A stretch of DNA of 64,000 nt from Triparma columacea (lineage: Eukaryota > Sar > Bolidophyceae > Parmales > Triparmaceae): the NCBI GenBank assembly GCA_030267965.1, contig BRYA01000377.1, forward strand, positions 531 through 64,530, given 5' to 3'. Shown here piece after piece: positions 53,557-64,000 of this stretch; position 1 is the first letter of the stretch, and every line of letters starts with the position of its first letter. Below the pieces are notes generated by a model, which saw only the letters and a list, made by a program, of their open reading frames with translations, was not told the origin of the DNA and searched no databases. Position numbers and translations under genes: made by a program.

Positions 53557-56500
53557 ATGGAAGAAAAGGGTGGTAAGCGGCGTCCTACTCGAATAGAAGC
53601 AAAAGACACGGTAAAAACAACGATAAACAGCACATCAAGAGACGGTGAGAGACGTAAATCTTGGAATGAGGGAAGAGTGATTGGGGATTTTGTCGATGAA
53701 GGTAATGCTTACTCTGAATACTTTAAGAGGAAGGGGCTGGTGCAGCAGGAGCAAAGGGGGCCCTTGGAGCACGTACCTGGAACTGAGGAAGAGAGGGGGC
53801 AGGAAGAAGAAGAGGTGGAGGAAGAAGAGGATGGGGAGGGGGAGGGGGGGGGCACTCTACTAGGGCTTGTCTCGAAATTGAAGCGTCGCAAGTCTAAAGG
53901 GGGGGAGGAGGAAAGCACAATAAAGAGGAAGAGGGCGAAAACTTCCTCGCTCTTCAAGGGCATCGTGGTCCTGTGTAATGGGTGCGTGAAACCCTCAAAC
54001 ACTGAAATTGAAAAGATCATGAATGAGAACGGGGGGAAATTCGTAATGGGGACGATCGAGACGGCTGAGGTGACGCATGTATGCTGTCACAATCTGAGCT
54101 ACGCAAGGGCAGACGAAGTAAAAAGGCGCAGGGCCAGCAACATGAAGTTTTATGTAAGACCAGAGTGGGTCGTGGACAGTTTGGAGAGGGGCAAGGTACT
54201 GGACATAGCCCCCTATATCATTGATGAGGTAAAGCAAGTCAAGGGAGTTATGGGCATCACGGAGGCTTTTGCAGGTGGTTTGCAGAAGAAGGCACTGAGT
54301 TTTGGGACGGCGAGCCAGGGGGGGGGCAAGGGGAGGATGAAGAGCGCTTCAGACGCCACGCCTCTTGCGACCGCAGTCACCAACGCATCCACTTCCACCA
54401 CATCAACTTCTACTGCCACCACCACCACCTCAACAATCAGAACCTTTGGAACGGACCCCAACCACTTGCAAGAATATTGGAACCATTCGAGGCTGTCCTA
54501 CATTGGACGACACGCGCAGCGACTAAAGAAACCCAACTCTCCCAACAAGAACGGCGTCCAAAATGACCAGCCCAAAAATCCAACGACTTATGTCTTCCAC
54601 ATTGACATGGACTACTTCTTCGCCAACGTCCTCCTGCGCGACAAACCTCACCTTCGAGATAAGCCCGTCGCGGTAGGCCACGCCGGCACGAAAGACGGTG
54701 AGCTCTCGACGTGCAACGTTGCGGCAAGAAAGATGGGGGTGAAGAAGGGCATGTGGCTCAACAGGGCGAGGGAACGCTGCCCCAACCTGATCGTCCTCGA
54801 CTACGACTACGACGCGTTCGACGAAGTCTCTGAGTCGCTGGAGAAAGTCTGCGACGAGTGCAGGGACGGATTTATGGAGCTGGTGAGCTGCGACGAGGGC
54901 TACATTGAGGTGGTGCTGGGGGAAGAGGAGGGGGGTGAGGAGGAGAGGGGGGAAGAGGGGGGTGGGGAGGAGGGAAGGAAGAGTGGGGGGATGTCACAAT
55001 TCTCCGCGTGCAGTGGAAGCAGCTTGAGCCTCGAACTCATGCTCAACGATGAGGGAAAGGGGGAGGACGAAGACAACCCGAACAACATCACAAACGCCAG
55101 GCACGTCAAGATCCTCCGAAGACGGGCAGAGGTGAGCGATGACGAGTGTGGGGCGGGGCGACGTGAGAACCCGATGACCATAACTTGCACATAGCTTTGA
55201 GCGTAGGGTGAAATGGCTTTTGTCCGCAAACACGCTCGCGCCCCTCGAGACCCTCTAGAGCCCCGACCTTCTCTCACACACACCTATCACAACCAAACAA
55301 CACTCAGGCGGTGCGGAAGATGATCATTGACGACACGCAATGCACCGCGTCCATTGGAGTGGGGAAGAACAAACTCCTCGCCAAAATGGCCACTGACAAA
55401 ATCAAGCCCTCGGAAGCCAACGGCTGGGAAGGAGGGGAGGGGGGGATTGGGATTTGCCAGGACTATAGAAAGAGCATGAGAAACATGATACTCAGGGACA
55501 TCCCAGGGGTTGGGAGGAAGACGGCGGAGAAGCTCGAGCTGTCCAAGCACAAACTTGTCGAGGTGGCTCAGGTTTGGGGGTTAGGGAAGGACGGTAGGAG
55601 GGTGCTGCAGGAGCTGGTGGGGGTGGTTTTGGGACAGACTATCTACGACTGTTGCCATGGCAGGGACGACAGAAAGGTGCAGCCACAAAAGAGGAAAAGT
55701 ATCGGTGCGGAGTGTAACTACGGAATCAGGTGCGATGGGAGGGAGAGGAGCGAAGCGATGAGCGAAGCGATGAGCGAAGCGATGAGCGAAGCGATGAGCG
55801 AAACGGCAAGTGAGGAATCGATAATGCATGAAGTCGCTGCTACGCCCCTCCCCACTTACCCACCAAGCTATCGCTGAATACCTAGGTTCAATGGCCAATA
55901 TGGTCCTGACTACCTCGTGAGGGGTCTGGTCGACGAGGTCGTTAGGAGATGTAAGGACAATAGCATCCTTGGAGGGGATAAAGTGACGCTGAAGCTGAAA
56001 CATAGGCACCCAGACGCTGACCAGGATAAGACGAGGAAGTTCAACGGCCACGGTTGGTGCACGAATCACAGCTCCTCGACCAAAATAACGCTCAGGGATT
56101 GCGAGAGCGCGGAGAGGCTGAATTCGATCTGCTGGCGCCTGTACGAGGATCTGAAGAGGACGGATGGGTTGGTAGATCAGGATGTTCGAGGTATGGGCAT
56201 CGTGTTGGGGAGCCTCAAATTCGAGGGGGAGCGGGAAGGTTCGGGTAGCAAGGCCATGAGGACGTGGTTAGGAACCGAGGATGGAAGACGGGAAGAGAAG
56301 GAAAAGAGAAAACAGATTGGGAAACGGAGTGAGAGGGGTCTTGATTTATTATATGGCTTGGGGGGGGCGAGAGAGGAAAAGGAGGAGGAAGAAGAGGAGG
56401 GGGAGGAGGAGGAGGAGGAGGAGGAGGTAGTTATGGACGTGGAAGAAGAAGCAGACGACGGAGAAGGAGTTGGAGATGTGGAGGAAGTCTGGGGGGGCGC

Positions 56501-57572
56501 AGGATGTCCTGTCATGACACAGGCTGATTACAAGCCGACCCGAGGGAAAATAGACAAAGAAGTGTTTGGAGATCTCCCCGAGGAACTAAGGGACGAGATT
56601 AGGAAAGAACTGGGGGGTAGCTTGAGCCAGCTGAGCCAGGCGTCGCAAAAGTCAGAGAAGTCGGAGAGGTCATCGCTGCAGATGAGCCAGGGGAGCTGGG
56701 GGGGGATAGAGGTGCCCGCAGAGAGCGATATCGACCCCTCGGTCCTTGTTGCGATGCCTGAGAGCGTCCGAAAGCAGATTTTGGGGAAGTTCAAGAAAAG
56801 GAGGAAGGAGGAGGAGAGGAAGTACACTCAACAGGAGGAGGAGGAGGAGGGGAGCCCAGGCAGGATGGGGGGGGTGGAGCCTTTGCAGCTTCATTCGCCG
56901 TCTAAATTGACAACGCCGAAGCGAGGTAATAAGGGGAGGGGGGTGGGGAGGGGGGGAGGGAGAGGGCGGGGAAGGGGAAGGGGCAGGGGTCGGGGAAAGG
57001 GAGTGGTCGTGCCGGGACAGATCTTGATCGGGGACGCGATCAAGATGGTGAACTGGAGGGAGGAGAATGGAATCGTGACGGAGGACATTCCTATCGCGGT
57101 GCAACTGGAAGCAGCGGGGGTTGGGGTTGTCATGAAGAAGAAGGCTGGGGGTGGGGGTGGGGGGGGGAGGCGAAGAGTGGGGGGGGGGCGAAGGGATGCG
57201 GTGGAGGAGGTTGCAGAGGTAGTGGAGATAGTGGAGACGAGAGGGAGGGAGGAACCGAAGGAGAGTTTGCCAATTTTCGAGCACAATCCCTTCCGAGAGA
57301 TTATGAGGGAGTTCTCGGAATGGCTGGAGAGCATCGGGGGGGAAGGGGGAGAGTCGGAGGAAGGGGAAGAGCACGCTGAGCACTTTAAGGAATACATGAG
57401 AAGGTGCGTCGAGAACTGGAGCTTGGAGGACTTGACACCGGCCCTGAGGATGGTGAAGAGGATAGGAGGGAAGTGGGGGGAGAAGTGGATGGGGTGGATT
57501 TTGAATGAGCTGGACGGGTTACTGGTTGAGGCGGGGCTAGGAGGGTACGATCGAGGGCTATTGGGTGGCTAA
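53557..57572 (+). CDS. REV1: DNA repair protein REV1 (Y-family translesion deoxycytidyl transferase)
   Basis: Three exons: 53557-55131, 55308-55729 and 55886-57572, giving 1227 residues. A BRCT domain lies at about residues 130-225 (F-K-G-I-V-V-L-C-N-G, then V-R-P-E-W-V-V-D-S-L). The Y-family polymerase domain begins with F-H-I-D-M-D-Y-F-F, with the second metal site S-C-D-E, then I-I-D-D-T-Q-C-T-A-S-I-G-V-G-x-N, I-P-G-V-G-R-K-T-A-E-K-L (HhH) and R-K-S-I-G-A-E-C-N-Y-G-I-R-F. Two ubiquitin-binding motifs follow (G-D-L-P-E-E-L-R-D-E-I and D-P-S-V-L-V-A-M-P-E-S-V-R-K-Q-I), then a Gly/Arg-rich stretch and the C-terminal helical bundle that recruits other polymerases. REV1 inserts dCMP opposite lesions and scaffolds Pol zeta. 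Long acidic or glycine runs between domains are lineage features. Confidence 0.95.
55748..55803. repeat. 12-bp tandem repeat in a REV1 intron
   Basis: Five near-perfect copies of GAGCGAAGCGAT in the second REV1 intron (55730-55885). The unit is the complement of the GCTTCGCTC motif found near 3' splice sites of other genes in this window. Confidence 0.95.
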
Positions 57573-57614
57573 AAAAGTGGATGTTGTTGCTGTTGTTATT
57601 TGTATGATGCGTTG

Positions 57615-59000
57615 TTAACTATCGACTTCTTCTATGACTTGCTTTTGGCTTTGGGAGAGGTTTGAGAGAAACATGGCACGGAAGGACTTCGCAAATTGTT
57701 CGTCGTCGAACTTCATGCTACTCTCCCTCGCGGCCTGCCTCATCTTAAGAAGTTCGTCCTCCGGGGTTTCAAACACCTCCTTCATTGCCTCCGCATACGT
57801 TTCCACGGTGTCCGCAAGGTACCCGTCCACGCCAGGTTTTATAATGTCTGCCTTGGGCCCGCCTGAGTTGTGGGCTATAGTGATCAGCCCGGCCGCCATC
57901 ATCTCAACCACCCCGATCCCGAAGTGTTCGTTCCACATCGTGTGGATCCCCACGCTGCTCTCCGCGAGGTACCGCTTTAGTACACTGTAAGGTTCGTTAA
58001 GTAGGAACATCACGGAGCCCTCGAGGCCCAGGGAGGAGACGAGAGCCTTGAGCTCGGCGACGCGGCCCTCGTCGTCGGAGCCCCTGCAGCCCCCCAGGAG
58101 AACGAGTTTGGCGCCCCTGGATTTCCTGCACTCGTCCTTGAACTTTTTGAAGGCGCGAATCTGAAGAGCGTGGTCTTTCTCAGGCCTGAATTGACCGATG
58201 GATATGATGTAGGGTTTCTTGCTCGTCAATGGGCTCTTCCCGAACCCAACCGCGTCGCAGGGTGGATAGAGGACTAGCGGGGAGGACAAAGGCCAGAGGC
58301 TGGAGATGTGGTTCCTGGTCCAGGTGGAGTTGACCATTACAAAGTCAGCAAAGGTGCCAGAGATAGCGTAGATGAGGGCGAACAATAAGTAATAGAGGAG
58401 CTTGACGTAGGCCTTGAGGGGGTTGGAAGCGAGGGCGTCCGAGTTGTTGTAGGTAGGACGGCGGGAGTATACCAAGGCGAGCATGTCAGTGGAGATGGTG
58501 GGGTAGTGGGTATATGTGAAGACCTTTATCCGGCTGCCACGGAGAAAACCGATCAGCTTGACTGGAAAATAGGTGAATGCGCAGCCAGTGGTGTCTAGGA
58601 ATATGTCTGGGAGAGGGCGGCCGGAGAGGGCACGGGCAACGAATCGGGCCCCACCGAGGGACTGAAGGAACATGGTGAAAGAAGGGTAGGAGGAAGGGGA
58701 GACCAGGGCGCGACCTGAGGGAACGGGGATGAAGGTTATTGGAAGGTTTATGGTTATCTGGAATTTGTGAGATACTGCGGAAAGGATGGAGGACGGTGCA
58801 TCCTTGGATGCTCCCTCCTCGGAAGCTGCGCAGTACACCTCAATAGAATCAATGTTAATCTCCCGATTAGACACCATATTCTCGATTTCCTCGAGCATCT
58901 TCCACAGTACACGCTCCCCGCCACCTCCTCCCGCTGGAAAGGGGTGGTAAAATCCAAGTTTCACCATATCGGAGGCGTTTGCGACAGGGGTGATTGGCAA
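57615..59000 (-). CDS. ALG11: GDP-mannose:oligosaccharide alpha-1,2-mannosyltransferase ALG11
   Basis: A single exon of 461 residues in this frame. Marks: L-G-F-Y-H-P-F-P-A-G-G-G-G-G-E-R-V-L-W near the N-terminus, F-T-Y-T-H-Y-P-T-I-S-T-D-M-L, V-N-S-T-W-T-R-N-H-I and V-L-Y-P-P-C-D. GT-B family-4 elements follow: S-I-G-Q-F-R-P-E-K-D-H and G-I-G-V-V-E-M-M-A-A-G with the E-x7-E pattern. ALG11 adds the fourth and fifth mannoses to the dolichol-linked N-glycan precursor on the cytosolic face of the ER. A methionine 11 residues in (M-V-K-L-G-F-Y-H-P) may be the start; the N-terminal membrane anchor usual in animals and yeast is not seen. It converges with REV1, with stop codons only 42 bp apart. Confidence 0.95.
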   Translation of the reverse strand: MPITPVANASDMVKLGFYHPFPAGGGGGERVLWKMLEEIENMVSNREINIDSIEVYCAASEEGASKDAPSSILSAVSHKFQITINLPITFIPVPSGRALVSPSSYPSFTMFLQSLGGARFVARALSGRPLPDIFLDTTGCAFTYFPVKLIGFLRGSRIKVFTYTHYPTISTDMLALVYSRRPTYNNSDALASNPLKAYVKLLYYLLFALIYAISGTFADFVMVNSTWTRNHISSLWPLSSPLVLYPPCDAVGFGKSPLTSKKPYIISIGQFRPEKDHALQIRAFKKFKDECRKSRGAKLVLLGGCRGSDDEGRVAELKALVSSLGLEGSVMFLLNEPYSVLKRYLAESSVGIHTMWNEHFGIGVVEMMAAGLITIAHNSGGPKADIIKPGVDGYLADTVETYAEAMKEVFETPEDELLKMRQAARESSMKFDDEQFAKSFRAMFLSNLSQSQKQVIEEVDS

Positions 59001-59436
59001 ATATTTGGTGGATTTGTGGAATTATGTGGTTTGATTTTGGTTTTTTGAGCTTTTTGTGTTGTATTTTGTCAAAGTTAATGCGTGGGGGCGGCGAGGGCTG
59101 AAGAATAGGGAGGGGAAATGATTTGTGAATTAGCTCGAAAAACAGGATCGAAAGTAATACCTCTCGAACTGCTTGTTCGCTACCAAAATTCGCTCTCTCG
59201 CTATATACTACGTCACCTTTGGGCTAGCTCTCAGTAAGTATATCTTATTAGACTGTATATTGGCGTATCCTTGCAAAATATGGAACATTCCACTCATCTC
59301 CGTCGTCCCCCGACACTCATCTCCCGTCCCCTGACACTCATCTCCCGTACTCCCGCATCCTTTCCACCCCCCCATCCCAGCCACGGCTTTCCGGTCCTCT
59401 TTAGCTCGCACAGCCTTCCGCAGTCGCACGCTTCTG
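59001..59436. other. Divergent promoter region between ALG11 and the oligopeptidase gene
   Basis: The 436 bp contain an AT-rich left half and a short direct repeat of about 20 bp (59309-59352, ACACTCATCTCCCGT twice). A TATA-like CTATATACTA sits near 59200. No gene is seen. Confidence 0.55.
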
Positions 59437-61981
59437 ATGGCTCAGCCTCCTGTGCCTCCCCAAGCTCGAAGAGATGACTCACTCAAGGTTTTGTGTGGGG
59501 CGGCTAAAGAGAGGAACGGCAAACCTGACGTCACCAACGGACCAGGGGTGCTCATCGACCCGCCAGCAGAGCTACCAGACCCGTATGGGTGGATGAGGGA
59601 CGAGAGCAGGGAGAAGACCGAGGTTTTGGAGCACTTGAAGGCAGAGAATAAGTATACAGAGGAACTCACCGCCCATCTTGATCCCCTCCGCAAGACCCTC
59701 TACGACGAGATGATCGGCTTCATCCAGGAGACCGACTACACCACCCCCATGAAGAAGGGCGAGTACGTCTACTACACCAGGACTTACGAGGGGAAGAGCT
59801 ACAAGATGCACTATCGTGCACCCTTAGCTAGCCTACCTACGGACAGACCGATCACGTGGGATGGGAAAGCAAGTACCCCCATCTTGGATGGCGAAGTCTT
59901 GCTCCTCGACGAGAACGCGCTAGCTGAGGGGCACAAGTACTGCTCCGTTGGCACATGCTCCCCAAGCCCCAGCGGTAACCTCCTGGTCTACACTGTTGAT
60001 AACACCGGCGGCGAGACCTACGGGATCTTCGTCAAGGACATATCCACCGGGGAGATCGTCGACTCCTTGAAGGGGGAGATCGACAGCTACACAGTGTGGG
60101 GAGCGGGGGACGACAAGCTCTTCTATTGCAAGATGGACGAGGCGCACAGGCCCTACCAGGTCTACGTGCACGAGCTGGGTAGCGGTGGGGAGGATGAGAA
60201 GCTTTTCCAGGAGGATGATGAGCTTTTCTGGCTGGGGATCAGGTGAGGAGGAAAAGTGGGAACACACACAATTCATGAGTTTCGGGTTAATGACACTCTT
60301 GTGACAGAACTTAATCATCGTTACTCATCACGCAACATCACATCAAACTGGTCGTCACTTCGCTACTATCTGCAGCAAGAGCCAGGACGGCCGTTTCTTG
60401 TTCTTTGGGAGCGGGAGCAAGGAAACCAGCGAGGTGAACTACGTGGACCTATCAAGCGGTACCGTCGATGTCAAGTGCGTCAGCAAGAGGAGGGCTAAGA
60501 CCCTGTATGAGGTCGAGCACAGGTTGGGGAAGTGGTATATTTCCACGAACCACGGAGGGCTCATGAACATGAAGCTCATGGCCTGCGATGCGGAACCAGA
60601 GTGCGAGGGCAAGTGGGAGGAGGTCAAGGTGGGGGGTGAGACCATGTTCCCAGGGGATTCTACGAGGCCACTGGACGACGTGCTTCCCCTGAGGAACCAC
60701 CTGGTGGCGTACGGGAGGGAAGGGGGGATCCCCAGGGTTTGGGTCTCCAAGTTCGGGGAGGGGGACAGCATCGAGAAGTTCGAGAGGCTGGAGTTCGACG
60801 AGGAGGCCTATGAGGTCATGGGCGGGGGGAATTTGGAGTTCGACGTCGATGACTTCCTGGTCAGCTACGACAGCCTCGTTACCCCCCCCAAGACCTTCAA
60901 GGTTAGTTTGGACGACGTCAGCTCCAGGCAGTGTCTGAAAGAGCGAACCGTCCCAGGCTACTCCCCTGACAAGTACGCGTGCAAGAGGGACTTGGTGTTG
61001 AGCAGGGACGGGAAGACGGAAATCCCAGTCAGCATCGTCTGGAACAAGGAGATGAAGAAGAAGGAGGGAGAACCGCAGCACCTCCATCTTTACGGGTACG
61101 GCAGCTATGGGGCGTGCATGGAGGTGAGAAGAAGTTGGGGATGAGGGTGTGGGGGGTTTATTGATGGCTAATTGATGGCTAATGATACTTAAACTTTCGC
61201 CACCAATCAATCGCCTACCACGCGCCATTCAGTGCGACTTCTCGTCCTCTAGGCTCCCCCTCCTAGACAGAGGAATCATATACGTCATTGCACACGTCAG
61301 GGGAGGAGGAGAAATGGGACGCCAGTGGTACGAGGAGCCCAACGGGGCCAAGTACCTTTGCAAGAAGAACACCTTCAACGATTTCGTAGACGTCGCAAGG
61401 TGGCTCCAGGACGAAAAGAAGATGACCACCAGCGAGCTCATGTCCACCGAAGGAAGGTCCGCCGGAGGCCTCCTCATCGGGGCCAGCGTAAATCAGGTGA
61501 GCAAATTGACGAACGGAGGAATGAGATTCACCACCAATCATCGCCACTCACTTCATCGCCACCGCAGGCACCAGAGCTTTTTAAGGCCGCCATCTTCGGC
61601 GTCCCTTTTGTCGACGTCATGAGCACCATGGTCGACGCTACTATCCCTCTTACAGTTGTCGAGTGGGAGGAATGGGGGAACCCTAACGCAGAAAAGTACA
61701 TGAAATACATTTCAGAGTATAGCCCTGTCAACAATGTGAAAAAGGGAGCCAAGTACCCGGCATGCCTCATGACGGGAGGACTCCACGACCCAAGGGTACA
61801 GTACTGGGAGCCGGCCAAAATGGTCGCAGAGGTTAGGCATCAGGCTGGAGAAGGTAGCGGACCTATCTGCCTAAAGCTCGACATGGCTGCTGGCCACTTC
61901 AGCGCTAGCGATAGGTACAAGTACTACAGGGAACTTGCAGTCGACTGGGCGTTCATCTTGGAGAATGTAGGGTTAGCGTAG
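59437..61981 (+). CDS. Oligopeptidase B (prolyl oligopeptidase family S9A)
   Basis: Four exons: 59437-60242, 60376-61123, 61233-61496 and 61568-61981, giving 743 residues. The N-terminal propeller begins at P-D-P-Y-G-W-M-R-D and has E-G-K-S-Y-K-M-H-Y-R. The hydrolase domain has Y-G-Y-G-S-Y-G-A, A-H-V-R-G-G-G-E-M-G-R-Q-W-Y, the serine motif T-E-G-R-S-A-G-G-L-L, V-P-F-V-D-V-M-S-T-M, the aspartate in G-G-L-H-D-P-R-V and the histidine in G-H-F-S-A-S. Together these fit oligopeptidase B, which cuts short peptides after arginine or lysine. No signal peptide is evident, so it is probably cytosolic. Confidence 0.93.
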
Positions 61982-63235
61982 TAATGGTCACGTAGATCAC
62001 GAGAGGAAGGGATTATAAGAAATGCAGTGCCTCTGCAATGGGAACTAAAATCATGCAAAAACTATTCTTATCATTCGAATCGACGCCGTACTATACCGAA
62101 ACAAAGAGAAATGGAGTTAATTGAACGCGACTGTGCTATAGACGAAGAGTGATGGTATAGAAGAAAGTTCTCCCTTCCCCGCTTGCACGCTTAACCATTT
62201 CAACCAGCTTGATCATCATGCAAAAATGAAAAGAAAAAAAATCACATTTCCAAAAGTCTTCTAAATTATTTGTTGTTATCAACATATCTTATAGTTTGTT
62301 TAAAGTTTTCTCAATTGATTTTAAAATGTACAACAAATTATATAGCAGAATATTTTACACCTGAGAAATTTCAAATATTTATTTAGGTAATATAAGCATA
62401 CGATAATATTCAAAACACAATATTTTTGATATAATTGAATATATCAAGTTACATTTGAGACATTACTAAAATTATATTCTTGAGATATCAAAACAAGTTT
62501 TATATTATCACATATACTCAATTAGTTTATTATATAGATTGTAAATAATAATGTATATTTCGTAGGTATAAAATAGACAATTCGATTTTTCCGATTTTCG
62601 ATTTGCAAGTGCACATCCTTAACCACAAAATTAATCTAGTGTACGACTACCTAACACCAAATTAAGAGCACCTCAGCTCTTCTTAACATCAAACTCGACG
62701 CAAAACCTTCCTCGTTGAAGCGAAACTTCCCCTAGGCCTCCCCCAACACTCCCCCCTCGCCGCAACTGCTCTTACTGGTTTTGATGATCTCCCCCAATAG
62801 GACCTCTCGCACTCCGTAACTCAACTTTTGCATTCATCTACGACTCCCACCAGAACCTCATTACATATTTGACTCCCCCGCCGTCCAACAACCACGACAT
62901 TGTCCCTCCTGCCCTGAGCCCTCCTGCTCAAGGCTCAAACCCAAGCTTGGGGACAGCATATTCGTCAAGGTAAGTGACGCAGAGGGGGGGGGGGGGGCAT
63001 ATGACGAGAAAGTGATGCTTCGAGGCCTTCGCAAACCTTTTCATTGTGGAGATCAATGGTGGAAGAACACAGCAGATGGCAAGACTGTTGGGGCATAAGG
63101 GGCCTCGTTGGCAATTTCTTGGAACTGGTCGTAAATAGCATATGAAGCTCGACTCACCTTTCACTAAGCTCACCGCACCCGATTATTCGACCTTGCCCGC
63201 CGTTAGATACCAAGAAAGCCAATTTGAGTGTAAAA
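61982..63235. other. Gene-free stretch of 1.25 kb
   Basis: Between oligopeptidase B and the partial gene at the right end. It contains the AT-rich island (62221-62580), then a stretch of ordinary composition with a 15-base G run near 62983. Open frames are all short. The right part is probably the 5' flank of the gene starting at 63236. Confidence 0.55.
62221..62580. other. AT-rich island
   Basis: About 20% G+C by my hand count over these 360 bases, against roughly half for the rest of the window. It has many A and T runs and no open frame. Confidence 0.85.
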
Positions 63236-64000
63236 ATGAGCACTAAAGCGAGCCCCAAGCTGGAGGACGAGCACGTTGTCGCCGCGACCGACGTCAAGAG
63301 AGGCACAAATGACCAAGCACAATTTGTCGACGTTGAGAGCGTTGTAAATGGGGAGACTGTTGGTGCTGCTGAAGATGTTATTGACTCTATCGATGACAAT
63401 AATATGGAGAATGGACGGGTTTTTCACGTCGACGACCCTCCTGACGGCCTCGGTGGCAACGAAAGTTTAGTGGAGGTAAAAGCCGAGGGAAGTGAAGCGT
63501 CCCTCATAGGCATCGGTGGAGCCACCCAGACTGATGAGGAGATTGACAGGGCTGTTGGGTGCGCGACTCCCAACCACACGCCAGTCGGCCTTGCGACTGA
63601 CAGCCTCGACACTGCCGCTCAGTCCATGACATTAGATCCTGACAGCACCGTCAGGAACAAAGACCCCCCGCAGCCCCTCTCCAGCCCCATTCACACACCC
63701 TCCGTAATACACCGCTCCGTAGATATCGATTACACAGCTCTTGGCCCCGAGCAAGTCAAACTTGTCAAGCTTCTGGATGACCGCGGAGCCGTTGAAGGCC
63801 TTATCAACAATTCTACTGGCATCGATGTCAAGATTATGGAGCTTGCTGATGTCATCCACGACGAGGGCGACAAGATCATTGACTTCCTCCTCACCGATTG
63901 TGAGCAGGGCAAGTTCCGAAGGAAGACCCTCCAGGAGTATGACGAAAAGGAAGGAGTCATTCACAGACTTGTCTACTGGCAGCACTATGGCAGCAGGAAC
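63236..64000 (+). CDS. Partial gene, acidic unknown protein, runs off the window
   Basis: An open frame of 255 codons from the ATG at 63236 to the last base, with no stop codon. The first 180 residues are acidic and look disordered (rich in Asp, Glu, Thr, Val, Pro). From about residue 185 it becomes more ordered: I-D-Y-T-A-L-G-P-E-Q-V-K-L-V-K-L-L, then E-G-V-I-H-R-L-V-Y-W-Q-H-Y at the edge. No family is recognised. Codon use is like that of the neighbours. An intron could lie within it, but I see none needed. Confidence 0.6.
   Translation, partial: MSTKASPKLEDEHVVAATDVKRGTNDQAQFVDVESVVNGETVGAAEDVIDSIDDNNMENGRVFHVDDPPDGLGGNESLVEVKAEGSEASLIGIGGATQTDEEIDRAVGCATPNHTPVGLATDSLDTAAQSMTLDPDSTVRNKDPPQPLSSPIHTPSVIHRSVDIDYTALGPEQVKLVKLLDDRGAVEGLINNSTGIDVKIMELADVIHDEGDKIIDFLLTDCEQGKFRRKTLQEYDEKEGVIHRLVYWQHYGSRN

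Noticed and set aside
55740..55810. CRISPR-like array from the 12-bp repeats in the REV1 intron
   Set aside because: The copies are directly adjacent without spacers, lie in a eukaryotic intron and are too short.
62000..62640. Transposon or viral insertion in the AT-rich island
   Set aside because: No open frame, terminal repeats or target-site duplication could be found by eye.

Overview
This window is nuclear DNA from a eukaryote, most likely a photosynthetic stramenopile of the diatom/bolidophyte (Parmales) type. Genes lie on both strands and carry short spliceosomal introns (usually 70-300 nt, donors mostly GTGAG or GTAAG). Two or three proteins have N-termini that look like heterokont plastid targeting (signal peptide followed by an S-A-F or S-F type junction). 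There is a plastid acyl-ACP desaturase and also a flagellar protein (CFAP58). The taxonomic call is inference; no rRNA or organelle marker is present. I found no tRNA, rRNA, CRISPR array or recognisable transposon.

Left part (0.5-12.5 kb, minus strand): a run of 13 exons whose splice phases all agree, from a signal-peptide exon at 12456 to a protein-kinase exon ending at 505. If it is one gene it encodes about 3450 residues: an unrecognised, internally duplicated ectodomain, hydrophobic segments, a CUB-like domain, three near-identical EGF plus beta-helix units each on one exon, a last EGF, a membrane span, a START-like domain and a TKL-type kinase. Exons and their introns have been duplicated together. 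This is the most unusual locus here.

Middle (13-39 kb): a plastid-targeted DOT1-like methyltransferase, a transcription-type cyclin, a probable mitochondrial protein of unknown function, a GMC oxidoreductase divergent from a PP2C phosphatase, an acidic unknown protein, a thioredoxin-like ER membrane protein, a class I sirtuin, a secreted GH32 invertase-like enzyme, a PIP kinase, an unknown protein whose intron holds a minisatellite, a NOXRED1/P5CR-like reductase, the acyl-ACP desaturase with a tandemly duplicated 3' flank, and a TBL1-type LisH/WD40 corepressor subunit.

Right part (39-64 kb): CFAP58, a small plastid membrane protein, an NDR-type AGC kinase, an MCTP-like C2/transmembrane protein, a large polytopic VTT-like membrane protein, the translesion polymerase REV1, the glycosyltransferase ALG11, oligopeptidase B, a gene-free AT-rich island, and the 5' part of an acidic protein running off the window. 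The genes are mostly housekeeping and signalling; they do not form one pathway. Neighbours are packed closely (42-450 bp apart), often as divergent pairs sharing one short promoter region. Exon limits below were set by hand from GT-AG sites, frame continuity and family alignments from memory.
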